23,055 nt of DNA from CAZNYN01 sp964577295 (GCA_964577295.1 CAZNYN010000031.1:1-23055); one strand, 5' to 3'. Shown: positions 7,862 through 15,109, counted from the stretch's first letter. The notes: generated from the letters alone by a model not told the origin. Numbers and translations: made by a program.

Positions 7862-7953
7862 ACCAAACAGTCCAAAGATACAACTTAATAGCTCTTTACC
7901 ACAGTATGTTGAATTGTATACTGAGGACACAATGTAGATGGAGGTGTTTTTGT

Positions 7954-8901
7954 ATGAGCAGGGCAGTAAGATTTGCGACGGTAATGGCTATCATTATGTT
8001 ATTTGTGGGGACGGCATCTGCGGCGACATTTATCAATATCGGAACAGGTTCGACGGGAGGAACGTACTATCCTGTCGGAGCGGCAATGGCAAAGGTGTGG
8101 AATGCATCTGTTCCCGGGATGAAGGCTAATGCCCAGTCTACGGGCGGCACGGCTCAGAATCTTGCGCTTCTCGGCAAAGGCGAGGCAGAAGTTATCTTCG
8201 CAGACGGACTTTACTTCTTTGCATATTCGGGCAAGGGTGAATTCAAGGATAAGCCTATGAAGAATCTCCGCGGTCTTGTTCCTCTATATGCGGAACCGAT
8301 ACACTTCCTTGTTGCTAAAGGAAGCCCTATCAAGACAGTTGCGGATCTCAAGGGCAAAAGAGTCTCTGTAGGCGCTGTCGGCAGCGGAACAGAAGTCACT
8401 GTACGCACCCTTCTGAAGTGTGCGGGGCTTGATCCGGACAAAGATATAAAAGCTGAGAACTTGGGACTTTCAGATACAGCTGCCGCGTTTGCGGACAACA
8501 ATATAGATGCCGCTCTTACAGTTGGCGCGCTTGGTATTGCCGGAGTTGTAGAAATTGCTACTCTCGGGACAGCAGAGTTCCGTGATTTAGCTCCTGATCT
8601 CATAAAGAAGCTTTCAAAGGAACTTCCTTATTATTTGGCGTTTGATATTCCCGCAAATACATATAAGGGACAGAAAAAGGCCGTCAAATCATTGGCAAGC
8701 TGGAATGTTCTGATTACAACAGACAAACTCAATGATGATGACGCATATAAAATGACGAAGTCCCTCATGGATAAAAAGAAGGATATTCTCAACGTGTCAA
8801 CACGTCTGGCATCCATGTCACCCGAAAACCTAAAATACATACAGGTTCCTCTTCATAACGGCGCAGCAAAATATTTTAAAGAAATAGGAGCAATTAAGTA
8901 A
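7954..8901 (+). CDS. TAXI family TRAP transporter solute-binding protein, copy 2
   Basis: This 315-residue paralogue of the protein at 4449-5396 has the same TAXI signature (TFINIGTGSTGGTYYPVG after the signal peptide). By eye the first 67 residues of the mature protein are identical between copies. The remaining substitutions are mostly conservative and cluster in the C-terminal half (for example FTPDIIAKLAKE versus LAPDLIKKLSKE), so both copies probably bind the same or a very similar ligand. The signal peptides differ much more. The start ATG at 7954 is set by GGAGG 9 bases upstream and by alignment with copy 1; an in-frame extension to 7753 would cross the promoter and is rejected. It is followed by a GC-rich stem-loop and the second permease. 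Confidence 0.95.
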   Translation: MSRAVRFATVMAIIMLFVGTASAATFINIGTGSTGGTYYPVGAAMAKVWNASVPGMKANAQSTGGTAQNLALLGKGEAEVIFADGLYFFAYSGKGEFKDKPMKNLRGLVPLYAEPIHFLVAKGSPIKTVADLKGKRVSVGAVGSGTEVTVRTLLKCAGLDPDKDIKAENLGLSDTAAAFADNNIDAALTVGALGIAGVVEIATLGTAEFRDLAPDLIKKLSKELPYYLAFDIPANTYKGQKKAVKSLASWNVLITTDKLNDDDAYKMTKSLMDKKKDILNVSTRLASMSPENLKYIQVPLHNGAAKYFKEIGAIK

Positions 8902-8932
8902 GCAATACATTCTTTTGGTTTTTTCGGCTCAG

Positions 8933-8953
8933 GCGGGGGCATTCCGCCCCCGC
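8933..8953 (+). other. Intercistronic stem-loop in TRAP locus 2, lacking a T tract
   Basis: Arms GCGGGGGC (8933-8940) and GCCCCCGC (8946-8953) form a perfect 8-bp stem with a 5-base loop, at the equivalent position to the hairpin of locus 1. It is not followed by a T run, so it should stabilise the upstream mRNA end or slow decay rather than terminate. Confidence 0.7.
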
Positions 8954-8981
8954 TCTATAATCTGGGAAGGGTGATACGCCA

Positions 8982-10952
8982 ATGAATGATACTGAGAAGA
9001 AAAACAAGAGTCTTATTGATGCTGTCTCTATAGACGAAACGCAGGTAAATGATTTAATAGAAAAGTATGATGCCGAGAGCCGCTATCGCAGACTAAGCGG
9101 CTGGCAGGGTAAATTTATTACAGCGTGGCTCGCATGTATGTCACTTTTCCACCTCTACACTGCCGGCATAGCAAGTATGCCGATTACAATTCAAAGAGCA
9201 ATTCACCTGACCTTTGCAATTGTCGCCGTCTATATTCTCTTTCCCGCGACAAGAAAGTCTTCCAAAACGTCTACACCGTTTTATGACTGGCTACTGGCAA
9301 TTGCGGGCGGCTGTGTCACAGGATATATAATATTTTTCTTCAATGACATTGCGCGCCGCGGCGCAGAACCCTTGAATTACGAAATATACTTTGGTGTTGC
9401 GGCAATCTTGCTCGTCATTGAAGCGGGACGCCGTGTGGTCGGAAATGTCCTGCCCTGTTTAAGCGTTCTCTTTCTTGGCTACTGTTATTTCGGCAACTAC
9501 GCTCCCGGAATGTTTCAGATAAGAGGCTATTCTCTGAGCAGAATAATCCAGCACATGTACTTAACGCCGGAAGGCATATTCGGTCTTGCCCTGGGTGTCT
9601 CGGCAACATTTGTAATAGTGTTCATTATCTTTGGGGCATTTCTTTCACAGAGCGGCGGTGCCAGGTTCTTTAATGAGTTGGCTCTAGCTGTGGCAGGGGG
9701 AACTCCTGGCGGTCCTGCTAAAGTTGCTGTTGTTGCTTCAGGGCTGCTGGGTACAATAAACGGCTCTTCTGTCGCAAATGTCGCTACTACCGGAACGTTT
9801 ACAATCCCTCTTATGAAAAGAGTCGGCTATCCGCCTCACTATGCTGGGGCAGTTGAGGCCTGCGCTTCAACAGGAGGGCAGCTCATGCCGCCTATTATGG
9901 GAGCCGGAGCTTTTATCATGAGCGAATTCTTGGGGATTCCGTATCTTACAATAGCCGCGGCGGCAATAATCCCAGCCCTTATTTACTACACTGCTATATT
10001 TACCAATGTGCACATAAGAGCCAAGAAACAGGGACTCGAAGGCCTGCCGAAGGATCAGCTTCCCGTTGTAAGAGATGTCATGAAAGCGGACGGACATCTT
10101 TTGATACCTGTGCTTGTCATAGTAGTCACTTTGCTTATGAAATATACCCCCCTAAGAGCTGGTTTTATCGGTGTTGTCTCTGTCATTCTTGTCAGCTCCC
10201 TTAAAGCGAATACCAGAATGGGCATAGGTGATTTGATAAAAGCCCTGGAAGAGGGAGCGCGAGGAGCTTTGGGTGTTGCTCTTGCCTGCGCCTTGGTTGG
10301 TTTCGTTGTAGGAACGTCCTCTCTTACCTCTCTTGGTCTTACTATTTCAAATAACATAATAGAAATATCGGGCGGCAGTCTGGTATTCACGTTAATTCTG
10401 GCAATGGTGGCCTGTCTTGTTCTCGGCATGGGGCTTCCTACTACTGCGAATTACATAGTATGTAGTACGATAATAGCTCCGGCTCTAATAGGAATGAACG
10501 TTCTTCCTCTGGCGGCTCACTTGTTTGTGTTCTACTTCGGCATAATGGCTGACCTCACTCCTCCAGTCTGTCTTGCCGCTTTTACCGGAGCCGGAATTGC
10601 GGGAGCAAGTCCGGCGAAAACAGGCATGACTGCCACAAGGATAGCACTTGCCTCGTATCTGCTCCCTTATATGTTCGTATACAACCCCATGCTTCTGCTG
10701 CAGAAAGTTGTCGCCTATGAACTTGCGATACTTGTCATCTCCTGCTTCCTTGGAGTGATTGTCTTGGCGGGAGCTTTGGAAGGCTGGCTCTTCCGCACGC
10801 TAAGGGCCTACGAGAGAGCGGTACTGGGAATAGTCGCACTTATTGCTATTCACCACAATATGGCACTCAGTGTCGGAGCTACAATTGCTATTGTGTTCTT
10901 GATTCTCTATCTCAAAAAAACATCTGTAAGCGAAGTCAAAGCATCGATATAA
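8982..10952 (+). CDS. TRAP transporter fused permease (4TM/12TM, DctQM-type), copy 2
   Basis: This 656-residue paralogue of the permease at 5454-7409 shares all large-subunit signatures in the same order (GTINGSSVANVATTGTFTIP, ASTGGQLMPPIMGAGAF, GMGLPTTANYIV, ADLTPPVCLAAFTGAGIAGA). Differences concentrate in the N-terminal DctQ-like domain and at the C-terminus, which is five residues longer and ends in VSEVKASI. The ATG at 8982 follows an AAGGGTG ribosome site by about 8 bases. It should work with the binding protein at 7954-8901, and cross-talk with copy 1 is plausible given how similar the binding proteins are. Bases 10398-10561 match copy 1 at all but five positions, far above the surrounding similarity. 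Confidence 0.93.
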   Translation: MNDTEKKNKSLIDAVSIDETQVNDLIEKYDAESRYRRLSGWQGKFITAWLACMSLFHLYTAGIASMPITIQRAIHLTFAIVAVYILFPATRKSSKTSTPFYDWLLAIAGGCVTGYIIFFFNDIARRGAEPLNYEIYFGVAAILLVIEAGRRVVGNVLPCLSVLFLGYCYFGNYAPGMFQIRGYSLSRIIQHMYLTPEGIFGLALGVSATFVIVFIIFGAFLSQSGGARFFNELALAVAGGTPGGPAKVAVVASGLLGTINGSSVANVATTGTFTIPLMKRVGYPPHYAGAVEACASTGGQLMPPIMGAGAFIMSEFLGIPYLTIAAAAIIPALIYYTAIFTNVHIRAKKQGLEGLPKDQLPVVRDVMKADGHLLIPVLVIVVTLLMKYTPLRAGFIGVVSVILVSSLKANTRMGIGDLIKALEEGARGALGVALACALVGFVVGTSSLTSLGLTISNNIIEISGGSLVFTLILAMVACLVLGMGLPTTANYIVCSTIIAPALIGMNVLPLAAHLFVFYFGIMADLTPPVCLAAFTGAGIAGASPAKTGMTATRIALASYLLPYMFVYNPMLLLQKVVAYELAILVISCFLGVIVLAGALEGWLFRTLRAYERAVLGIVALIAIHHNMALSVGATIAIVFLILYLKKTSVSEVKASI

Positions 10953-10982
10953 AAATATTCTCTCTTTGTTGTTTTGCTAAGT

Positions 10983-11012
10983 GCGCCCTGTTATTCACGG
11001 GGCGCTTTTTTT
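10983..11012 (+). terminator. Intrinsic terminator of TRAP locus 2
   Basis: GCGCCC (10983-10988) pairs with GGGCGC (11000-11005) around an 11-base loop, followed by seven T (11006-11012). Confidence 0.88.
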
Positions 11013-11049
11013 AATGTATACTATGGAGCTGTGAGGAAGTGGTTTTATT

Positions 11050-11544
11050 ATGAATCCTAACATGATAGTTCTTTTTGCCGTTATGGGCGGCAGTGCTTTG
11101 GGGTATAAATCGGGGTTTCCTGCCGGTTCTATGGTAGGGGGGCTTGTCCTTGGTCTTGTTGTAAAAGGCATCCTGCATATGGGGCTTGACCCCAAAATAG
11201 ACTTCCTCTCCTATGCATCGCAGGCTTTAGTCGCCTATGTCCTTGTAAGGGGAAGTGACTTTTCCTCCCTTAAGGAACTGCCTCAGTATCTTCCTGCCGC
11301 GATAGGCTATAGTTTCTCTCTTCTTATTTTTACATTGGGGCTGGCTTACGTATTCTCAAAAATATGCAAAATGGATTTTATAACATCGCTCTTTGCAACG
11401 ACACCCGGAGGTCTTACGGGAATTGCCGTCGTTGCCGTTGATATCGGAGCAAATCCAGCCATATCCGTACTCTTTAATATATGCAGGATAGTTACTGTGC
11501 TTGTGGCAGTGCCTATTATCGCGAATATAATAGTAAAGCGCTAG
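11050..11544 (+). CDS. Half-size AbrB-type membrane protein (PF05145-like)
   Basis: The 164-residue, very hydrophobic protein has about five predicted membrane segments. It carries the PF05145 hallmark TTPGGLTGIAVVAVDIGANPAISVLF (start at 117) followed by the NICRIVTVLVAVPII helix, and an earlier GFPAGSMVGGLV turn (22-33). The family name AbrB is historical; these are membrane proteins of unknown or transport-related function, not the DNA-binding AbrB. Typical members are about 350 residues with two such repeats; this one has a single repeat, so it would need to dimerise to make the same architecture. GAGGA lies 12 bases before the ATG. It is the first gene of a plus-strand operon with the acyltransferase, 35 bases downstream. 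A TATACT at 11017-11022 could be the -10, but no -35 is clear. Confidence 0.75.
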   Translation: MNPNMIVLFAVMGGSALGYKSGFPAGSMVGGLVLGLVVKGILHMGLDPKIDFLSYASQALVAYVLVRGSDFSSLKELPQYLPAAIGYSFSLLIFTLGLAYVFSKICKMDFITSLFATTPGGLTGIAVVAVDIGANPAISVLFNICRIVTVLVAVPIIANIIVKR

Positions 11545-11579
11545 GCCGCTATTCTGCCAGAAACTGAAAGGAATTCATC

Positions 11580-12482
11580 ATGTCAAAAAGACAGCCGCTT
11601 ATTTGGCACTCGCTTGTTTTGTTCAGAAAGCTCGTTTGCACCTTGCCTCATAGATGGGCTTTGAGCCTCGGTGGAGTTTTGGGGTCTCTTGTTCCTGTCT
11701 TTACATCGAAAAAATTCAACGAATCCGCAGAACGCTGCTCGCAGATATTAAGCATTCCTCTTGAAAATGCTAAAGAGACTGTGAAAAGGTGTTATCGCCA
11801 CTTTGGCATGGCAGCGGCAGAATTTGCCCGCACACCTGTTATGGCTGCGAAGATAGATTCCATCATCAGAGTTCACGGAGAAGATAATCTGAAAGATGCA
11901 ATGTCGCGCGGCAAAGGGGTTATTTTGGCAACGGCACATATAGGCAACTGGGAGTATGCCGCAGTGTGGTGCGCTCAGCACGGATATCCCATGAATGCTT
12001 TAGGAACGGATCAGAGAGATGACAGGATAACGGATCTCATAATGGATTTGAGGCGCTCCGGCGGGTGCAAAGCTTTGGGAAAGGCCTCCGACCTTCGTGC
12101 CATGGTGAGAGCCCTTCAGTCAGGGGAGATAATTGCTGTCCCTGTCGATCAGGATGCCAAGCGGGACGGAGTCCTCTCCATGTTCCTCGGACGTCCGGCA
12201 AGCACGCCCGTCGGCATAGCAAAACTGGCGGCAAAGCTTGACTGTGCCGTTCTTCCCGCGTATTGTGCCCGCAGCAGTGACGGAGTTACCTTTGATTTTA
12301 GAATATATCCGGCTCTTGAGGGCAGAAATGGCATGCCTTACGGCAAAGATGTGCAGAGCAGTATAGACGACTGCAACGATGTTATATCGGAGTGGATAAG
12401 AAAGTATCCTGATCAGTGGATGTGGATGTATCCGCGCTGGGAGTCTTATGAAAGAGGATGGTTTGATGAAGTGCGGAATTGA
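11580..12482 (+). CDS. Lysophospholipid/lipid A acyltransferase (LpxL/HtrB family)
   Basis: The 300-residue product has the catalytic HX4E motif HIGNWE (H120, E125), preceded by the VILATA strand. It also has the downstream VPVDQDAKRDGVLSMFLGRPAST block (188-209) and a C-terminal PDQWMWMYPRW (277-287), all typical of the HtrB/LpxL/MsbB family. These inner-membrane-associated enzymes add a secondary acyl chain to Kdo-lipid A or to a related lipid; this supports a diderm, lipopolysaccharide-making host. An N-terminal hydrophobic region (about 11-42) could anchor it. GAAAGGA precedes the ATG. The last 17 bases overlap the next gene. The exact acceptor and acyl donor cannot be told from sequence. 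Confidence 0.9.
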   Translation: MSKRQPLIWHSLVLFRKLVCTLPHRWALSLGGVLGSLVPVFTSKKFNESAERCSQILSIPLENAKETVKRCYRHFGMAAAEFARTPVMAAKIDSIIRVHGEDNLKDAMSRGKGVILATAHIGNWEYAAVWCAQHGYPMNALGTDQRDDRITDLIMDLRRSGGCKALGKASDLRAMVRALQSGEIIAVPVDQDAKRDGVLSMFLGRPASTPVGIAKLAAKLDCAVLPAYCARSSDGVTFDFRIYPALEGRNGMPYGKDVQSSIDDCNDVISEWIRKYPDQWMWMYPRWESYERGWFDEVRN

Positions 12483-12918
12483 CCCCGGACGTTTTAAAAT
12501 AGGAGTTGCTTTTGAGGAAGACGGTGTTCTGCTCTTTTCGGCGATAGTGCCGAAAGAATATCAGGACGACATCGCCTTCGCCTTAAAAAATCTAAAGTGG
12601 GATATGCTTTCAAAGTGGGGAAAAGAGGGGAGTACCGCTGTCCTTGCCCATGCCTGTCTGACATCTGTGCATATAGGCAACGGAACATCGTCTGACGAAA
12701 TAAAGGCCCTTCTGGATTCCGGAATAAACACAGAGATCGAGGACGAGAGAGATACTACGCTTGAGGGAAGAAAGCTGTATTGGAAAATTCATCCCCCCAA
12801 GGGCCTTGCAAAAATAATCCCAACATCGCTCAGAACACCTCCGAGAGATATTGATGACCTTGCAGCTTTCATAATAGTGCGCAGATCGGATTTCAATACA
12901 AAAAAGCCTGTAAGGTAA
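12466..12918 (+). CDS. YqgF/RuvX-like RNase H-fold protein
   Basis: This 150-residue protein starts with KCGIDPGRFKIGVAF, the first strand of the RuvC/YqgF RNase H-like fold with a candidate catalytic Asp at D6. It contains EDERDTTLEGRK (92-103), closely resembling the YqgF DER-TT-E motif, and ends with RDIDDLAAFIIV (127-138), where the last catalytic Asp is expected. YqgF proteins process pre-16S rRNA or resolve Holliday junctions; this one is divergent and may be a lineage-specific relative, so the function is uncertain. I chose the ATG at 12466 because AGAGG lies 8 bases upstream; an in-frame ATG at 12448 lacks a ribosome site. It overlaps the acyltransferase gene by 17 bases, implying coupled translation. 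A terminator for the opposing gene overlaps its last codons. Confidence 0.75.
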   Translation: MKCGIDPGRFKIGVAFEEDGVLLFSAIVPKEYQDDIAFALKNLKWDMLSKWGKEGSTAVLAHACLTSVHIGNGTSSDEIKALLDSGINTEIEDERDTTLEGRKLYWKIHPPKGLAKIIPTSLRTPPRDIDDLAAFIIVRRSDFNTKKPVR

Positions 12919-12928
12919 TCTTACAGGC
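12900..12928 (-). terminator. Intrinsic terminator of the minus-strand yerC-SDR operon
   Basis: GCCTGTAAG (12906-12914) pairs with CTTACAGGC (12920-12928) around a 5-base loop. On the minus strand it is followed by six T (12905-12900). On the plus strand no T run follows. The hairpin contains the stop codons of both convergent genes. Confidence 0.85.
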
Positions 12929-13460
12929 CGAACGTACAAGTTTTAATTTTAATTCCCAGAGGCTCAAACTCGTCTGACATAGACTGAGCCATTGCCAGAA
13001 GCGCTCCTCTGTATGCTGCTCGTGCAATGTTTTGCGGGATGTTTTCTTCCACCGGTATTATCACAGCGGCGTCATCTCTGCCGAGCATGTAGGGAAGAGC
13101 ACACTTACACAGCAGATGAAACTTATTCAAAAGTCCTGTGTAAAAAGCAAATTCATCATGGGATATATCGAGAAACAGATCGCTGCCTGCTTCCTGCCAA
13201 GAGGAAAATATCAAAGTGTCTATTCCTCCGAATGTCTCGACACACTCAATAACTGCCGGTGCTATCTCTTCCAGAGTGGATGCTTCCGTGATGCATATAT
13301 GGGGATTTTGTGTTATATAGACCTCGCGGAAAAATTCCGATGCTTGATTCGTATCCTCTGCGAAGATACAGACACAGCTATTTCTAATCTCAGACTCGCG
13401 GACATTTTCCGGAATACTTTTATATAAAGCGGATGAGATAAGTGTTATTTTTTCGCTCAA
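12921..13460 (-). CDS. Degenerate, truncated SDR-like Rossmann-fold protein
   Basis: The 179-residue product resembles short-chain dehydrogenases in its second half. FGGIDTLIFSS (77-87) corresponds to the usual fGgiDvLVnnAG strand, and ARAAYRGALLAMAQSMSDEFEPLGIKIKTCTFG (146-178) corresponds to the active-site helix and the following strand. The classical features are missing: no TGxxxGxG nucleotide loop near the N-terminus, the YxxxK pair is Y150 with Leu at 154, and the protein stops about 70 residues short of a normal SDR. It is therefore probably not an active oxidoreductase; a ligand-sensing or scaffold role is possible but unproven. The start is TTG, 9 bases after yerC, with AAAGGG overlapping the yerC stop. 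No nearby ATG fits. Confidence 0.65.
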   Translation of the reverse strand: MSEKITLISSALYKSIPENVRESEIRNSCVCIFAEDTNQASEFFREVYITQNPHICITEASTLEEIAPAVIECVETFGGIDTLIFSSWQEAGSDLFLDISHDEFAFYTGLLNKFHLLCKCALPYMLGRDDAAVIIPVEENIPQNIARAAYRGALLAMAQSMSDEFEPLGIKIKTCTFGL

Positions 13461-13469
13461 GACAAAAAT

Positions 13470-13778
13470 TTAGCCCTTTGATACGGCTTCCGCTTTCTTA
13501 AGTTTCTCCAGAACGTCTTTGTAACCGTCTGCTCCGTACTCAACAAATTTTTTGACTCGGCTGATAGTGGCTGTGCTTGCGCCCGTCGCCTGTACTATTT
13601 GGGGATAGGACATTCCCTTCAGAAGGAGGTTAGCCACTTGGAGTCTCTGAGCGAAGGCTCTGATTTCGGAAAATGTCGCAACGTCTTCAAGAAAACGGTA
13701 GGCTTCTTCTCTGTCTGTTATTGCAACGATAGAATCGCAAAGCTGGTCTGTAAATTCGTCTTTCCACTGTGTAGACAT
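13470..13778 (-). CDS. yerC: YerC/YecD family TrpR-like DNA-binding protein
   Basis: The 102-residue protein belongs to the TrpR-related YerC/YecD family. The helical region TFSEIRAFAQRLQVANLLLKGMSYPQIVQATGASTATISRVKKFVEYG (35-82) includes a helix-turn-helix with GMSYPQI as first helix and STATISRVKKF as recognition helix, closely paralleling TrpR. Family members are found in many bacteria, and their ligand is generally unknown. The start is the ATG at 13778, preceded by GGAGGGG with a 5-base spacer; the open frame extends to 13847 across the promoter and is rejected. It is the first gene of a two-gene operon with the SDR-like protein, so it may regulate its own operon in response to something that protein senses (inference). 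Confidence 0.88.
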   Translation of the reverse strand: MSTQWKDEFTDQLCDSIVAITDREEAYRFLEDVATFSEIRAFAQRLQVANLLLKGMSYPQIVQATGASTATISRVKKFVEYGADGYKDVLEKLKKAEAVSKG

Positions 13779-13819
13779 ATTTACCCCTCCAATAGTCCAA
13801 GTATTAACATAGTAAATCA

Positions 13820-13847
13820 ATGATACGACATATAGAAATTCTGTCAA
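13820..13847 (-). promoter_or_regulatory. Promoter of the yerC operon
   Basis: On the minus strand a perfect TTGACA (13847-13842) is followed by a 16-base spacer and TATCAT (13825-13820). The start site would be near 13813, giving a leader of about 35 bases with GGAGGGG before the ATG at 13778. Confidence 0.72.
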
Positions 13848-13954
13848 GTGCTATTAACTAATTAAAGTGAGATATGTTAATTACAAGAGTAAACAAGCGC
13901 CGAAAGAAGTCCTCACTGCACTGTAGGATATGTTGTTTGGCTGTCATACTGTAA

Positions 13955-15079
13955 TTATTTTACAAATTTCTTATATCTGCCATAGCCCTCACTGTCCATT
14001 TTGTCGTAAGGTATAAATTTCAAAGCGGCGCTGTTGATGCAGAACCTTACTCCGTTAGGTGATTCCGGGTCTCCTTTAAAGACGTGCCCCAAGTGAGCAT
14101 TTCCTGCGCGGCTTCTGACCTCGGTTCTCGACATTCCGAAAGAATCATCGTCAATATACCTGACGACATTGGGCTCTAAAGGTTTTGTAAATCCGGGCCA
14201 GCCGCAGGAAGTTTTGTACTTGTCTCTTGAAGAAAACAGAGGCTCTCCCGTTGTGATGTCAACGTAAATTCCCTCTGCGTCATGCTCCCAGAACTCATTT
14301 TGAAACGGAGGTTCCGTAGCGGAATGTTGTGTCACTTTTATCTGAAGGGGGGTGAGCTTCGCTGCCATTTCGCTTTCCGTCATAACCTTGTATGGCTCGG
14401 CATCGACTTCGGTCTTTGCCGCATCATCCATTTCATGCCCGCTTATGTGGCAGTATCCTCCTGGATGCTTCGTGAGATAGTTTTGATGATACTCCTCTGC
14501 CTCATGAAAAACAGTAAGCGGCTCTGTCTCCACCGCAAAACCGTAGCTTCGCTCCTTTTCTACCTTAACGACACGAGCCACACTTTTTCGCGATGCATCG
14601 TCCGTGTAGTAAACGCCGCTCTGGTATTGACTGCCGATATCATTGCCCTGCCTGTCCGTAGCGGACGGATCTATAGCATTGAAGAAAGAAAAGAGTATAG
14701 TCTCGAGGCTGATCTTGTCCTTGGCATACTCAACCCTCACACACTCCCTGTAACCTGTTCTGCCTGTGCATACAAGCTCGTATGTAGGGATGATGTCGGT
14801 TTTTCCGTTCGCATAGCCGCTTACCGCGTTTATGACGCCGGGCAGTGACTCCATGAGCTTTTCAAGCCCCCAGAAACAGCCTCCTGCCAGATATATGACA
14901 CCGACTCCGTCCTTTTTTACATAAGTTCTATCCGCGTTTCCATCCATAAGAAGAACCTCCCTGTCCGTTTCTTTCACTTTTGCGGCGTAAAATATTGAAT
15001 GAGTGCTTTGCTCCGCAATTGCCGCCGCCGCAGAAATCAACACGCATATAAACAGTGATGCGGCTGCATATTTCTTCAT
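13955..15079 (-). CDS. msrAB: Secreted bifunctional methionine sulfoxide reductase MsrA-MsrB
   Basis: The 374-residue protein has an N-terminal signal sequence (MKKYAAASLF, hydrophobic core, SAAAAIA-E), indicating export to the periplasm. The MsrA domain (about 58-215) has the catalytic GCFWG (C68) and a GGYC (C210) as likely resolving cysteine. The MsrB domain (about 240-365) has SCGWPGF (C292), HLGHVF (329-334) and catalytic RFCINS (C347). The two CxxC zinc pairs of many MsrB proteins are absent. It reduces both S and R epimers of methionine sulfoxide in exported proteins. I placed the start at 15079 because signal-peptide sequence begins there with GGCGGTGG upstream; the open frame continues to 15478, overlapping the divergent gene, which is implausible. 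No membrane electron donor (CcdA-like) is adjacent. Confidence 0.9.
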   Translation of the reverse strand: MKKYAAASLFICVLISAAAAIAEQSTHSIFYAAKVKETDREVLLMDGNADRTYVKKDGVGVIYLAGGCFWGLEKLMESLPGVINAVSGYANGKTDIIPTYELVCTGRTGYRECVRVEYAKDKISLETILFSFFNAIDPSATDRQGNDIGSQYQSGVYYTDDASRKSVARVVKVEKERSYGFAVETEPLTVFHEAEEYHQNYLTKHPGGYCHISGHEMDDAAKTEVDAEPYKVMTESEMAAKLTPLQIKVTQHSATEPPFQNEFWEHDAEGIYVDITTGEPLFSSRDKYKTSCGWPGFTKPLEPNVVRYIDDDSFGMSRTEVRSRAGNAHLGHVFKGDPESPNGVRFCINSAALKFIPYDKMDSEGYGRYKKFVK

Positions 15080-15093
15080 AATAACCACCGCCT

Positions 15094-15109
15094 TCGGCGA
15101 TATCGCCGA
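15094..15109. repeat. 16-bp perfect palindrome in the msrAB leader
   Basis: TCGGCGATATCGCCGA reads the same on both strands. It ends about 15 bases before the msrAB ATG, next to the ribosome site, so it can act as an RNA hairpin (6-bp stem, AUAU loop) or as a dimer binding site. Confidence 0.7.

Larger units (their letters stand above)
7410..7953 (+). other. 544-base gap between the two TRAP loci
   Basis: This gap contains the end of locus 1 and the control region of locus 2. A bulged hairpin (ATCC 7412-7415/GGAT 7432-7435 with GGTC/GACC inside) begins three bases after the permease stop. A better terminator lies at 7479-7520. Bases 7521-7780 are low-complexity and AT-rich, with no convincing gene, RNA or repeat. 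From 7781 the sequence resembles the upstream region of locus 1. Confidence 0.6.
4282..10952 (+). repeat. Two-copy tandem duplication of a complete TAXI-TRAP locus
   Basis: Copy 1 runs from about 4282 to 7409 and copy 2 from about 7781 to 10952. Each holds promoter, binding protein, intercistronic hairpin and fused permease in the same order. By hand alignment the mature binding proteins differ at about 17 of some 290 residues, and the permeases are also close. At the DNA level most of the copies differ at many third codon positions, so this is an old duplication kept under selection rather than an assembly artefact. Conservation of the promoter and an upstream block shows the duplicated unit included its control region. 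Confidence 0.85.

Noticed and set aside
7753..7953. 67-codon N-terminal extension of TAXI protein 2
   Set aside because: It spans the promoter conserved with locus 1 and would place extra sequence before a clear signal peptide.
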